From Hydrogenophaga sp. PAMC20947 (GTDB taxonomy: Bacteria; Pseudomonadota; Gammaproteobacteria; Burkholderiales; Burkholderiaceae_C): 64,000 bases of DNA. Below, one piece after another: positions 19,039 through 27,224 of this stretch (the stretch's first letter is position 1; each line of letters opens with the position of its first letter). The notes beneath the pieces are model-generated. The model was not told the DNA's origin. It did not search any database and saw only the letters and a list, made by a program, of their open reading frames with translations. The translations under genes were made by a program, and so were the position numbers. The DNA is taken from assembly GCF_004795855.1 (NCBI RefSeq), contig NZ_CP039252.1, positions 682,001 to 746,000 of the forward strand, given 5' to 3'.

Positions 19039-19421
19039 TGTGGTGCTCCGGGGGTAAACCGGGGGGTAAACCGGTCAACGGCTGTCGCGACGGTTGGGTC
19101 CTTACAACAACCCAGATGCTTGCCGCCGCCAGGATTTGAATGTCACGTGATCACGCCGACAAAATCATCCGTAGGGATCAACTCCTGCGAGTTGGAAATG
19201 CCTCGGGTCCTGTGCAGTTCTCCAATGGTCATTTCTAGCGCAAAGCCTGAAACCCGGACATGGTGGATTCAAGCCCATCGTTAGCATGCCACCCTCAACC
19301 CTTGAAACCCACAGGGTGACCCAGTTCCTGCGAGAACCTTTTATTGACCGGAGGGCTTGGAATTGCCATCGCTGCGTGACTGGAAGCGCCGTTGCCCTCT
19401 GCATCATTCCACCGGTATTCG
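19039..19421. other. non-coding stretch at the left end of island 1
   Basis: Apart from the 12-bp repeats at its left border I see no gene, terminator or clear repeat in these 383 bp. It may hold integration or replication signals of the element. Confidence 0.5.
19048..19070. repeat. 12-bp repeats at the left end of island 1, candidate integrase arm sites
   Basis: CCGGGGGTAAA and CCGGGGGGTAAA lie in tandem. Three copies of the same unit occur at 42928-42963 by the integrase start, and two more at 43194-43217 beyond attR. Presence at element ends near att sites is what arm-type binding sites of a tyrosine integrase look like. Confidence 0.7.
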
Positions 19422-19883
19422 TCACCACACCCAAAGGTACAGCGTTAGCGTGCAAGTGACGGAAGACGTGACCACAACAGTCGCTGCGTGCGTCAGCCAG
19501 CCTTCCCAGGGGTGTTCCACACGGTGCAGCAGCTGGTACATGGGCGCGGCAAGCCGTTGCAGCGTGGGCTGAATCTCCTCCTTGAAAAGCACCTGCGCAG
19601 CTTCGCTCATGGCCTTGGTTTGCAGTCGCACCAACTGTCGTGTGGCTTCGTCGGTGCGGGCCTGGATGTGTTTGGCGGTGTGCACCTTGGCGTGCTCCGT
19701 GAAGCCGACCACCTGAGCTTCGAAGGTGGCCAACTGTTGAGCAAGCTGCGCATGGGCATCGAGAAGCGCTTGGCGCGATTCGAGCATGGCCGGCTGCAGT
19801 GCCTCGGCCCGCTCGAGCAGGTGCGCCAGATCGCCCAGGGCCTCCGCGATCAGCGCTTCGCGGGCCGAGCCATGGGGGTTCAT
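19422..19883 (-). CDS. StbC-like plasmid protein with C-terminal membrane anchor
   Basis: The 153-residue protein is mostly helical and coiled-coil-like, rich in Ala, Gln and Leu (residues 15-110). It ends with one hydrophobic segment (TVVVTSSVTCTLTLYLWVW) at the extreme C-terminus. It overlaps the ParA-like gene by 4 bp and is the third gene of a three-gene operon opposite a mobC-like gene. That matches stbABC of conjugative plasmids such as R388. The role is inferred from context; no enzymatic motif is visible. Confidence 0.6.
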   Translation of the reverse strand: MNPHGSAREALIAEALGDLAHLLERAEALQPAMLESRQALLDAHAQLAQQLATFEAQVVGFTEHAKVHTAKHIQARTDEATRQLVRLQTKAMSEAAQVLFKEEIQPTLQRLAAPMYQLLHRVEHPWEGWLTHAATVVVTSSVTCTLTLYLWVW

Positions 19884-20644
19884 GGCACTGCCCTCGCGCG
19901 CGTCTGCTTCGGCTTGGCCTCGGGGGCACTCGCATTTTCATTGAGGCGCAACGCCACGAAACAGGCATTGAGCTCGGGCACAACACCGCTGGCCAGACGG
20001 CGTGTGGCCAGACGTTGGGCCAAGGCCAGCCGCTCGGTGCTGTCGGTGGCTGCGGCGATGAGCGCCTTGTAGTCGGCCGGATCTGTCGCCAGCGCCGACA
20101 GGTCGGCGCCGGAACCGTTGATCCGGCCATAGATTTCGTTGCTGCCCAGCCTGCATTCCAATGAAATGCGGGCCACGGGCGAGCTGCTCACGAACGCGAG
20201 CACGGGGTCGAACACGCGTTGAATGTCGCTGCCATCCTCGACCATGTTGAAGACGATCCTCACCTTCTCCGAGAGAATGCCGATTCGCGACAACTCCGCC
20301 AGGGTCGCAATGGTGTCCTGCTGCTGCTTGCCCGCCGGGACCGTCGGGACAATGAAATAGTCGAAGTCCTCGTGGCTGCCGCGGTAGCGGCGCATGAGGG
20401 CGAGCAACTCTTCGACGTTGCTCGCACCGATGTCCACCACTACGTCTTCGACCACCTGCAGGTACTCCTGCAGTTCGGCAAACTGGCGACCCCGGATGAC
20501 ATGTTCCTGTGGATCCTGATCCTGGTCGGCGTTGATGCTTTCGATGGAGATCACCCGGGCACCGGGCATTCGGGGCAGCAGCAAGTGGCGTGCGACCGTG
20601 GTCTTGCCGACATTGCCTGAGAAATTAATGACTGCAATTTTCAT
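19880..20644 (-). CDS. StbB/ParA-like plasmid stability ATPase
   Basis: The 254-residue P-loop protein of the MinD/ParA superfamily begins MKIAVINFSGNVGKTTVARHLL, with a deviant Walker A GNVGKTT. It has the switch-type VVVDIGASNVEELL, and DYFIVPTVPAGKQQQDT. This is typical of plasmid StbB (R388) and related TraL-type ATPases, which position plasmids or aid transfer. GGAAAGGAAC precedes the ATG on the minus strand. The gene overlaps both neighbours, so stbABC is one operon. On an integrated island it points to a plasmid or ICE ancestor. Confidence 0.82.
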   Translation of the reverse strand: MKIAVINFSGNVGKTTVARHLLLPRMPGARVISIESINADQDQDPQEHVIRGRQFAELQEYLQVVEDVVVDIGASNVEELLALMRRYRGSHEDFDYFIVPTVPAGKQQQDTIATLAELSRIGILSEKVRIVFNMVEDGSDIQRVFDPVLAFVSSSPVARISLECRLGSNEIYGRINGSGADLSALATDPADYKALIAAATDSTERLALAQRLATRRLASGVVPELNACFVALRLNENASAPEAKPKQTRARAVP

Positions 20645-21128
20645 CTTGGTTCCTTTCCTGGATCAACGGATTGCTCACCCGGCGATGCATGAACGCCTCG
20701 GCGATCTCTTTGCCGCTGCGCGAGTCCCCTGCGAAGGAGGAGGGCGCCTTCACGACGTCACCGGCCACCGCTGGGGTCGAGACCACCGAGGGCCGCACAA
20801 CGGACCCCTGCAGCGCTGTCCTGGCGGCGACCAGCCCTCTTGCCGCCTCGCGCTTGACAGTGGTCAGACCGACTTTCAAACCTGCTTCCAGCAGTGCCAT
20901 GCGGATCGCCTCGAAGCTGTAGCCAGCAGTCCTCAGTCGGTTGATCTCGGCGGAAAATGCCAGGGCCTTTCGATTGGGTCGACCCGGCGGGAGCTTGGGA
21001 GTGAGGTTCATGCCATCGGACCCTGTCATCGACGTGTTGAGTCTGGGCTTGAGCGGCCTTGGGCATACCGATGATTTGAAGCCAAATTTCATCGCTGGGA
21101 CGTCTTGGGACGCACGCAGTTTTGCCAT
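20625..21128 (-). CDS. StbA-like DNA-binding protein, plasmid stability/conjugation control
   Basis: The product is 167 residues from ATG 21128 (MAKLRASQDVP). The core PGRPNRKALAFSAEINRLRTAGYSFEAIRMALLEAGLKVGLTTVKREAARG is a helix-turn-helix of the kind used by plasmid resolution/stability regulators. The frame is open to 21356, but the six 11-bp iterons at 21135-21200 sit directly upstream of ATG 21128, as R388 StbA sites lie before its gene. A shorter start at 21011 is also possible. It is the first gene of the stb operon, divergent from mobC. Confidence 0.65.
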   Translation of the reverse strand: MAKLRASQDVPAMKFGFKSSVCPRPLKPRLNTSMTGSDGMNLTPKLPPGRPNRKALAFSAEINRLRTAGYSFEAIRMALLEAGLKVGLTTVKREAARGLVAARTALQGSVVRPSVVSTPAVAGDVVKAPSSFAGDSRSGKEIAEAFMHRRVSNPLIQERNQDENCSH

Positions 21129-21134
21129 GGTCCA

Positions 21135-21200
21135 CTTTTGGGCCGGTTTCAGTCCGCTTTCAGTCCGGTTTCGGTCCGCTTTTGGGCCACTTTCGGGCCA
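21135..21200. repeat. six tandem 11-bp iterons upstream of stbA
   Basis: Six units, exactly 11 bp each: CTTTTGGGCCG, GTTTCAGTCCG, CTTTCAGTCCG, GTTTCGGTCCG, CTTTTGGGCCA, CTTTCGGGCCA. Consensus STTTYRGKCCR. Spacing of about one helical turn puts all copies on one face. The position before stbA, next to the candidate oriT, suggests a StbA binding array; replication iterons are an alternative. Confidence 0.85.
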
Positions 21201-21224
21201 GGTGACCCGCGTGTCACAGGCGCA

Positions 21225-21320
21225 GACCGATGATTTTTGGAGCGGAATCATCGGTCCTGAGACCGCGATTGCCGCCAATACTGAATGCGTAGGTGAGTGC
21301 AGGATAGGCGGCTTGCCGCC
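21225..21320. other. candidate origin of transfer (oriT)
   Basis: The divergent stbA-mobC region has a perfect 11-bp inverted repeat (GACCGATGATT 21225-21235 with AATCATCGGTC 21246-21256) and a second one, GGCGGC-tt-GCCGCC (21307-21320). Directly adjoining the latter, the minus strand reads CCTATCCTGC (21308 to 21299). This matches the IncP/MOBP nick consensus YATCCTG|Y and would place nic between 21300 and 21299. An inverted repeat touching the nick motif is the usual relaxase binding layout. Confidence 0.65.
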
Positions 21321-21370
21321 AGTTTCACAAACGTTTCGCGTCGCTCGCATTTGCACCCTTCGGTCGGATC

Positions 21371-21946
21371 ATGAACAACCATCAACCTGGCTTCGTCACG
21401 GTCGATATGCGCGACCTCAAGGCCGCGTTGGTCGCTCGTGCGCAGGCGCAGCGGGTCAGTGTTTCGGTCCTGGTCAGGCGGGCCGTGGCCCGCGAATTTG
21501 GGTTGGAAGAATCGTTCTCACCGCAAGCCCTCGAAGCCGCGAGAGACTCCGCACCTGCAGACGCCATCGTCAAGTTGTCCATCAGAGTGACAACTGCCGA
21601 GGCTGAGCGCTTGGCCGCTGGTGCGCGTTTGGCGGGCCTATCGCGCGGTGCCTATCTGGCCGGCCTCATCGCAGGCATCCCCGCTCTCACATCCGGAGTT
21701 AGCCGACCCGAGCAACTCGCAACGCTCACCGCATCCAACGCGGAGCTGTCCACCCTCAGCCGCAACATCCACCACCTGACCCACCTGCTGCGGCGAGGCG
21801 ATGTGGTGCCAGCGCTGGCCTACCGCGACATGCTCAACACGCTGGACGGCGACGTCCGGCGCCACCTTGTCCTCGCCGCGGGCGTGTTGGCCGACCTGCG
21901 CCCGCGCAGCCATCAAGCCCGGCCAGCACAACGACGCAACCATTGA
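21371..21946 (+). CDS. MobC-like relaxosome accessory protein
   Basis: The 191-residue protein has N-terminal ribbon-helix-helix-like content (VTVDMRDLKAALVARAQAQRVSVSVLVRRAVAREFG), a second similar segment (IKLSIRVTTAEAERLAAGARLAGLSRGAYLAGLI as VKLSIRVT...), and the MobC-type NAELSTLSRNIHHLTHLLRRGD near the end. Such proteins bind oriT and help the relaxase open the DNA. It is divergent from stbABC across the candidate oriT. The gene that should follow, the relaxase, is not intact. Confidence 0.75.
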   Translation: MNNHQPGFVTVDMRDLKAALVARAQAQRVSVSVLVRRAVAREFGLEESFSPQALEAARDSAPADAIVKLSIRVTTAEAERLAAGARLAGLSRGAYLAGLIAGIPALTSGVSRPEQLATLTASNAELSTLSRNIHHLTHLLRRGDVVPALAYRDMLNTLDGDVRRHLVLAAGVLADLRPRSHQARPAQRRNH

Positions 21947-21963
21947 CGACGAAGGAGCAAACC

Positions 21964-22236
21964 ATGGCCCAAAAAACCGACATTGATGGTGCGGGGTCAA
22001 TATTGCGTGGAAATCAACAGGCTGTGCTATCCAAGACTGCGCACACGTATTCAGAGCTTGGAGCTGTGTGCCGTGCTGGCCATATGCGTTTTTCTCTGCG
22101 CATGCGGTACGAGATTGGCGATCCCTGGCTGCCCGGGGGCGCTGTCCCACATGGAGCTGAAGGGCTGCGGACTGTCAGATCTAACAGGTCATTGAATGCT
22201 TCGGTGTTACTCCTAGCAACAATCGACGCTTTTTGA
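21964..22236 (+). pseudogene. start of the gene after mobC, probably a truncated relaxase gene
   Basis: A strong Shine-Dalgarno site (GAAGGAG) precedes ATG 21964 (MAQKTDIDGAGSILRG), 17 bp after mobC, exactly where a relaxase gene should start. The 90-codon frame then shows no relaxase motif and looks like random translation. A second frame (ATG 21986 to 22195) encodes a lipoprotein-like stretch with lipobox LCAC. I read this as the mobilisation module broken by later rearrangement; identity is uncertain. Confidence 0.4.
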
Positions 22237-22327
22237 GTCAAGTGATGGTCGCTCTGAGACTTTGACGGTTCTGTGTTGACGGGCCGAGCAGCAGAGCGGC
22301 GAAATCCAACCCCTAAATCCCCCAGCG

Positions 22328-22774
22328 ATGAACCGCACACTCTTACGTTCTTTGGTTTTGATAGCTGCAAACACAACCCTTGCTGCCTGCGGCGGCGGTA
22401 GCTCTGGGGGTGCAGAAGAGGGCTTTGGCCGACGCCCTGACACGTTGACTGGTGCTTACGTAGGCCGGATTGCGGTTGTCGAGACCAGTTGTTCTGGGAT
22501 TTCCTCGGGCGCGACGATACCCATCAACTTGGAAGTGATCCAAAGCGGCGACGTGGTCACCGCAGAAGAAACGGGTAACAGCTATACAGGGAAAGTCCTG
22601 AAGGAATCCTATGGCTTTCAGGTTGCTTCTCAATCCCTGGGTGGGCAGTTCGCAGAACAAAGAACTTTCATTTACAGCGGCAACGGGAGCAAATTCAACG
22701 TCACTATGGTTGTTGCCGACAAGGCGAAGAATTGCGCTGGTACCTATAGTGGGACCGTGATTTATTATTCTTGA
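22328..22774 (+). CDS. lipoprotein of unknown function
   Basis: The 148-residue protein has a lipoprotein signal (MNRTLLRSLVLIAANTTLAAC, lipobox LAAC) and a Gly/Ser linker. A beta-rich mature domain contains two further cysteines (TSCSG and KNCAG) that may pair. No family is recognised. It lies just upstream of a decayed end of the toxin module (22794-23018), as other small lipoprotein or membrane genes lie upstream of the larger copies. It may therefore be an orphan immunity-type gene; this is inference. Confidence 0.65.
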   Translation: MNRTLLRSLVLIAANTTLAACGGGSSGGAEEGFGRRPDTLTGAYVGRIAVVETSCSGISSGATIPINLEVIQSGDVVTAEETGNSYTGKVLKESYGFQVASQSLGGQFAEQRTFIYSGNGSKFNVTMVVADKAKNCAGTYSGTVIYYS

Positions 22775-22793
22775 CAATGCGTTAATTTACAGT

Positions 22794-23018
22794 ATGCAAA
22801 CGCACGCTATCGACAACGGCAGAGAGTTGACGCTCACAATTAAATATTTACGTATCGTTCCGCTGAGCGCGGAGACCAGTATCCGCAATTCGGCCAGTGG
22901 GCCGACGGTACCATGTGGCAAAGATCCGATTGTGTTTGTAGCTGCATGGTTCGGTACGGATCCTTTCTCAAAAATGGGTATTGATTCCATGCGGCTTCTA
23001 TTGAAAGAATACTCTTGA
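22794..23018 (+). pseudogene. decayed third copy of the toxin shared-module end
   Basis: The frame LRIVPLSAETSIRNSASGPTVPCGKDPIVFV corresponds to LRSVPPSTGIGNSANGPQIPRGKDPIVFV in the proteins at 23624 and 27723. The nucleotide match is clearest at 22850-22950 against 26850-26945. Everything before and after is lost, and the continuation is unrelated sequence. It is a remnant, not a functional gene, and shows that the locus once held a further copy. Confidence 0.75.
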
Positions 23019-23584
23019 ATTCAAAAAAACAACACACAACCGATCTAAAGTCAGCAATGCGCGATCCCTTTGGCGTCGCAATTGTTGCTTATTATCTTGT
23101 GATGGCGGTGATCGGCATGTTGATCCCGGATGACATCATGAGTCACCAATGGGCGAGAGAGTTCAGTGACTTTATGGCGGGTATTGTGCCACAGATTGAT
23201 CGCATTACTGCACTCAATATAAAACCGGATATTAATCGGTTTTATTTCTCGTTGCTTTGGGCTGGCGCTCCAATATGTGCTGTGATTATCATTTTGGGGG
23301 CGTTGGTTCGTGGTGTGAACGAGGACTTTGTTGAATATGGGAGGCCTATACTTAAGCCGATGATTGCTGTTTTAGCGTTGGGGTTGGCCAGTCTTTGGTT
23401 GCTACTTTTACCTGGGGTGCAAAATACTGATGGAGTTATTTTCGGATTGATTGGGAATTTTTTTGCTCGAGGATTGATTGCGCAAGTTATTTTTGTTAAT
23501 GGACCGCTGATGCTTTGTGTCGGTGGGTTCATTTTGTTTCCGTACTTTCTTTTGACGGGAAAATACCAACAAAAATCAATATAA
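23015..23584 (+). CDS. four-span membrane protein, candidate immunity protein
   Basis: The 189-residue product has four hydrophobic segments (about residues 22-40, 78-100, 112-132, 152-180). It is markedly AT-rich, with TTG 23015 as the longest start and ATG 23057 an alternative. No family is recognised. It lies 39 bp upstream of the 1156-residue secreted-protein relative, whose N-terminus is a Gly/Ala-rich, glycine-zipper-like hydrophobic region. A multi-span protein beside a possible pore former would fit an immunity role; this is inference from context. Confidence 0.6.
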   Translation: MNSKKQHTTDLKSAMRDPFGVAIVAYYLVMAVIGMLIPDDIMSHQWAREFSDFMAGIVPQIDRITALNIKPDINRFYFSLLWAGAPICAVIIILGALVRGVNEDFVEYGRPILKPMIAVLALGLASLWLLLLPGVQNTDGVIFGLIGNFFARGLIAQVIFVNGPLMLCVGGFILFPYFLLTGKYQQKSI

Positions 23585-23623
23585 CTTTTGCTAAACTGAT
23601 TTTATAACATTTGGGCGAGTTTA

Positions 23624-26600
23624 ATGTCAAGCGAGCAAAATCCTACGGTCAATGTTGGTAACGTTTTCTCGGCCGCTGGTGCTGGTGCATCCGTGGTGTT
23701 TGGCGCTGGTGGCTTGCAGGTTAACGCAGCGATCCGCTTGGATGTCCCCTCAAGGGCGCCGACAACAGAGGTGCTCTCCGATGGGCCCTCAGCGGGCGTC
23801 GCGGCGATTGAGGCGGGTGCAACCAGTGCTGTTACCAATTTACCCAGTTTGGCGGTCATTGCGGGGCGGGTTGCACCAGTGGCAGTTTATGTTGGCGCTG
23901 CCAATGACGCTATCAACGTAGGGCAACACGTTGTTCAGGGAAATAGTGCTGAAGTTGTTACCGAGGTGTTGGGTGTTGTAGGACAGACAAGTGGCGCCAT
24001 GGCTGGTGCAATAGCAGGCACATCTGTAGGTACATCAGTAGCCCCAATTCTTGGACCCTTGGCCCCATTCGCACCACCTGCGGGTGCCTTGATTGGTGCC
24101 GGCATAGGCGCTTATGGCGGCGCAAGCGGTTGGAAACAAATCGGAGCCCTCCTGACCGGAGGAGACACGCCAGACAAGTTGGGGCCGCCTCTTACTTTGC
24201 CCATCGATACACCACTCAAGCCAACGGTTGTGACGTCTGATGGCACTCAGTATGCATTGGTCGAAGTCAACGGCAGATACACTTGGTTTGCCATGCTGGA
24301 CAATTCTAATCTGGTGTTGCCTTCGCAGTTTGTGGAGGTGACCCGTGGGCCGCAAGTGGCCGAGCTCACGAACACCTACTTGAGAGCGGCAGGATTTGAG
24401 CAACAGTTGACAGCGCACACCTCCCAGGTGGCCTTGCAGAATTCTGCCCAACAACAACAGGTATTTCTGCAAAGCGAGATCCAGTATCGCAACAACAGCG
24501 AACAGGTCGCAACCCACTTGAGAAACGGCTTGGCGCCAGACGGCACGCCTATCGGTGTGCAGCAAAACTCCCCCGCAGGATCGAGTGTGGTGTGGACCAA
24601 AGATCCTGCGACAGGAGATTTGATCAGGATATCAACGTCTGGCACCGGCAACTCCCTGACTGCGGTGGAGCAACGGTATGACCCGGTGACTGGTGCGCCG
24701 CGAGATGGGGTGATCTATCAACCGGACGGCAAAGGGGGATTCATAAAAACCCCGTTCGGCTCAGGAGCGACCGTTGGCGCAGAAGCCGACGGCGTTGCTC
24801 CCAGCCTTGAGGCAGCCCTTCCTACACGACCTTCCTCCGGCAGCTTCGTCCACATTGCCGGCACGCACTCGGTCACACTCAACCCTGGAGGCACGCTCTC
24901 TGACATCGTGCTGCTGCAAGGACGAGCGGGCAATTCGATCACCGTTGCCGATATGTTGGCGGCTAATCCGCAGTACACCGACGTCACCAAGATACCAGTT
25001 GGTGCAACGCTCAATGTGCCAGTGCGCTCGGGTGACCTCCTGACCATCTACCAAAGCAGTGGGGCAGTAGAGACCATTGACAGCCGCACAGCAGAGATCA
25101 CCTCCACCACGCGCGATATCCAGGGCAACACCCATGTGGTCATCAGTCGCCCCGACGGTGAGAGCGGGCGCATCTATGTCGAGAGAACGCTGCATGCGAG
25201 CTCGGGTGAAGAGATTTCGTCCAGTGCCGTTCGTGTTGACACCATCACAGGCGAAGTGACGGCTGTTGACCCAGTGACGTTGGTCCCGCTGAGTACAGAC
25301 GCGGGCATGGAAGAGGGTGCAGCCCCAGACGGATTCACAACGTTGACGCCAGAGCAGATCGAAGCCTTGGGCACTCCACCCACCCCCGGCGACCCCATCG
25401 CCGTGATCGCTGATGCCGGCGAAGGTACGATGACCGACGGTGGGCTGCAAAATGGTCTTGGCCTTGGTTCACAAAACACCGACCCACCAAGCCCAATCAT
25501 CCACACCGACGAAGCCACCGGGTGGAGCTGGTTTGAAGATGAACAGGGCAACACGACCTACCTCAGCCCGAGCGGCCAAGCGGTGAGCCAAGCGCAATAC
25601 AGCGAAGCAGCGCTCACAGATGGAGCGGGCGCGCTCGGCGTGGTCAGCAGTGTCTACAACAGCATAGAGAACTGGGCCAGCCTGGATGACGGCGAGCGTC
25701 TTGGGGCGTTGGTTGGCCTATACAGCCAGATAGACAACCTGGGCTCGGCATTGAATAGCCTGGATATAGGCTCGGCCGCAGCAGCCGGCAACTTGCCGGG
25801 CAGCTTGGGTGGCGCAAGCAGCGTGATCAGTTTGATCAACGCACTGAACAATGGCAATGAGCAAGCCATCGTCACAGGTGGCTTGCAGGTGGGCAGTGTG
25901 GCGTTGAACCTGTATGCCGACATGCTCACCGATCAGGCCATGGCGCTCATGGACCAAATGGTCAACAGCTCTGTGGTTGACGCAGCGACCAGCGCCGCTT
26001 TTGATGCTGCGGCACAAGGCGCCAGCACCGCAGGGGGAGTAGCCCAGATGATGGGCGAGGCAATACCCTACGTCAATCTGATCTATTCGCTCACGACGGT
26101 TGAAGACAACCCTTGGGGCACGGTGGCCGCAGCAGCGGCGTGTTTTCCGCCGGTGGGCACATTCATTGCAGCCTTCATCACCGTTATCCAGATCGCCTTC
26201 CCCACCGACATACCGCCCTCGATCGGCGAAGCCGAAGTCCACATCGACCCCGACGGCAACGTCAACGTCAACACCACGATCGACGAAGAAGGCGGGGGTG
26301 GAACGGCGGCACACTGGGCCGAAGCCCTGGCCCACATGGCCGTGGCCGCCGGCATGACGGCGCCGCAAGCAGGGGCGGCAGCACAACACCTGCCCAGCGT
26401 GGGCTACTACTTTGACCCCGATGGGGTGAATTTGTCGGACACCAGCGGCCAGCTCGAGTTGCGCTGGGTGGATGAAAACGGCAACCAGCGCCAGCGCATC
26501 TACGATGCCACCGGCATGGCCTGGGACGGCAATTCCGTTGAGGGACAGAGCGACATCATGCGCGACTACCAGTTGCTGATCACCAACCTGGAGCCGCGCT

Positions 26601-27094
26601 GGCCGCCGGTGATGTACCAGGAAGTGGCCGGGGGCATCTTGCAGCTGGACTACGGCGTGGCCACGGTGTTGTACGCCACAGCGCTGGGCAGCTTTGACGG
26701 GCAAATCGCCCACACCCATGGGGGTGAAGAAGACACCGATGGGGGCGTGGTGGAGCTGGGCGCAGACAGCGCGTTGATCTACAGCCTGCAAACCCACACC
26801 ATTGCCAACAGCAGCGAGCAGACTGAGCAGACGCTCACGGCGCAGGATTTGCGCAGCGTTCCTCCGAGTACGGGTATCGGCAATTCGGCTAATGGTCCAC
26901 AGATACCCCGTGGCAAAGATCCGATTGTATTTGTGCCGGTGCAGGCTATGGTGGGCAACCGCACGGTGAACGGATCAAGGGCGGCCGGACCTTGTGGCCT
27001 TCGAGCGACACCTAAAGCCTCAATAAATCACTCAGCAAAAAACGTGCGCAGCATGTCACGGCTCAGATGCTTTGCCCCCCAATTTTGGGGATAG
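23624..27094 (+). CDS. truncated T1SS toxin relative with LysM-like domain and alternative N-terminus
   Basis: The 1156 residues begin MSSEQNPTVNVGNVFSAAGAGASVVFGAGG. Residues about 125-180 are Gly/Ala-rich and hydrophobic (AGAIAGTSVGTS ... ALIGAGIGAYGG), resembling a glycine zipper. Around 405-470 is a LysM-like segment (LNPGGTLSDIVLLQ ... NPQYTDVTKIPVGATLNV). From about residue 583 to 1114 (nt 25369-26965) it parallels residues 379-894 of the protein at 27723, nearly identical in stretches. After GNRTV the frame runs into about 43 unrelated codons, so the repeat region and C-terminal secretion end are missing. Without them it is probably not exported; it may be an N-terminal cassette or a dead copy. 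Confidence 0.75.
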   Translation: MSSEQNPTVNVGNVFSAAGAGASVVFGAGGLQVNAAIRLDVPSRAPTTEVLSDGPSAGVAAIEAGATSAVTNLPSLAVIAGRVAPVAVYVGAANDAINVGQHVVQGNSAEVVTEVLGVVGQTSGAMAGAIAGTSVGTSVAPILGPLAPFAPPAGALIGAGIGAYGGASGWKQIGALLTGGDTPDKLGPPLTLPIDTPLKPTVVTSDGTQYALVEVNGRYTWFAMLDNSNLVLPSQFVEVTRGPQVAELTNTYLRAAGFEQQLTAHTSQVALQNSAQQQQVFLQSEIQYRNNSEQVATHLRNGLAPDGTPIGVQQNSPAGSSVVWTKDPATGDLIRISTSGTGNSLTAVEQRYDPVTGAPRDGVIYQPDGKGGFIKTPFGSGATVGAEADGVAPSLEAALPTRPSSGSFVHIAGTHSVTLNPGGTLSDIVLLQGRAGNSITVADMLAANPQYTDVTKIPVGATLNVPVRSGDLLTIYQSSGAVETIDSRTAEITSTTRDIQGNTHVVISRPDGESGRIYVERTLHASSGEEISSSAVRVDTITGEVTAVDPVTLVPLSTDAGMEEGAAPDGFTTLTPEQIEALGTPPTPGDPIAVIADAGEGTMTDGGLQNGLGLGSQNTDPPSPIIHTDEATGWSWFEDEQGNTTYLSPSGQAVSQAQYSEAALTDGAGALGVVSSVYNSIENWASLDDGERLGALVGLYSQIDNLGSALNSLDIGSAAAAGNLPGSLGGASSVISLINALNNGNEQAIVTGGLQVGSVALNLYADMLTDQAMALMDQMVNSSVVDAATSAAFDAAAQGASTAGGVAQMMGEAIPYVNLIYSLTTVEDNPWGTVAAAAACFPPVGTFIAAFITVIQIAFPTDIPPSIGEAEVHIDPDGNVNVNTTIDEEGGGGTAAHWAEALAHMAVAAGMTAPQAGAAAQHLPSVGYYFDPDGVNLSDTSGQLELRWVDENGNQRQRIYDATGMAWDGNSVEGQSDIMRDYQLLITNLEPRWPPVMYQEVAGGILQLDYGVATVLYATALGSFDGQIAHTHGGEEDTDGGVVELGADSALIYSLQTHTIANSSEQTEQTLTAQDLRSVPPSTGIGNSANGPQIPRGKDPIVFVPVQAMVGNRTVNGSRAAGPCGLRATPKASINHSAKNVRSMSRLRCFAPQFWG
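25369..26965 (+). repeat. toxin shared module, upstream copy
   Basis: This segment is a direct repeat of 28857-30402, in the same frame in both genes. Landmarks are PPTPGDPIAVIADAGEGTM at the start, GWSWF, then VEDNPWGTVAAAAACFPP and GGEEDTDGGVVELGADSAL near the end. Identity is highest over about 26220-26950. Recombination between the copies would delete about 3.5 kb and fuse the upstream N-terminus in frame to the full-length C-terminal part. Confidence 0.9.
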
Positions 27095-27224
27095 TTTCCT
27101 AAAGTTTGCGCTGTATAAACGAGCGCTTGTTTGACTGAGTACTCTTGTATTTTTTGATCTTGGTTTGAGGATGAGTAGATTGCTCATGAATAGAATCCAA
27201 TGTTTGGATTCAAAGGTGATGGAA

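Noticed and set aside
19165..20130. 321-codon minus-strand frame overlapping the stbB/stbC-like genes
   Set aside because: Arg/Pro/Ser-rich translation in an alternative frame; the overlapping StbB/StbC frames have a Walker A motif, an overlapping operon layout and ribosome sites.
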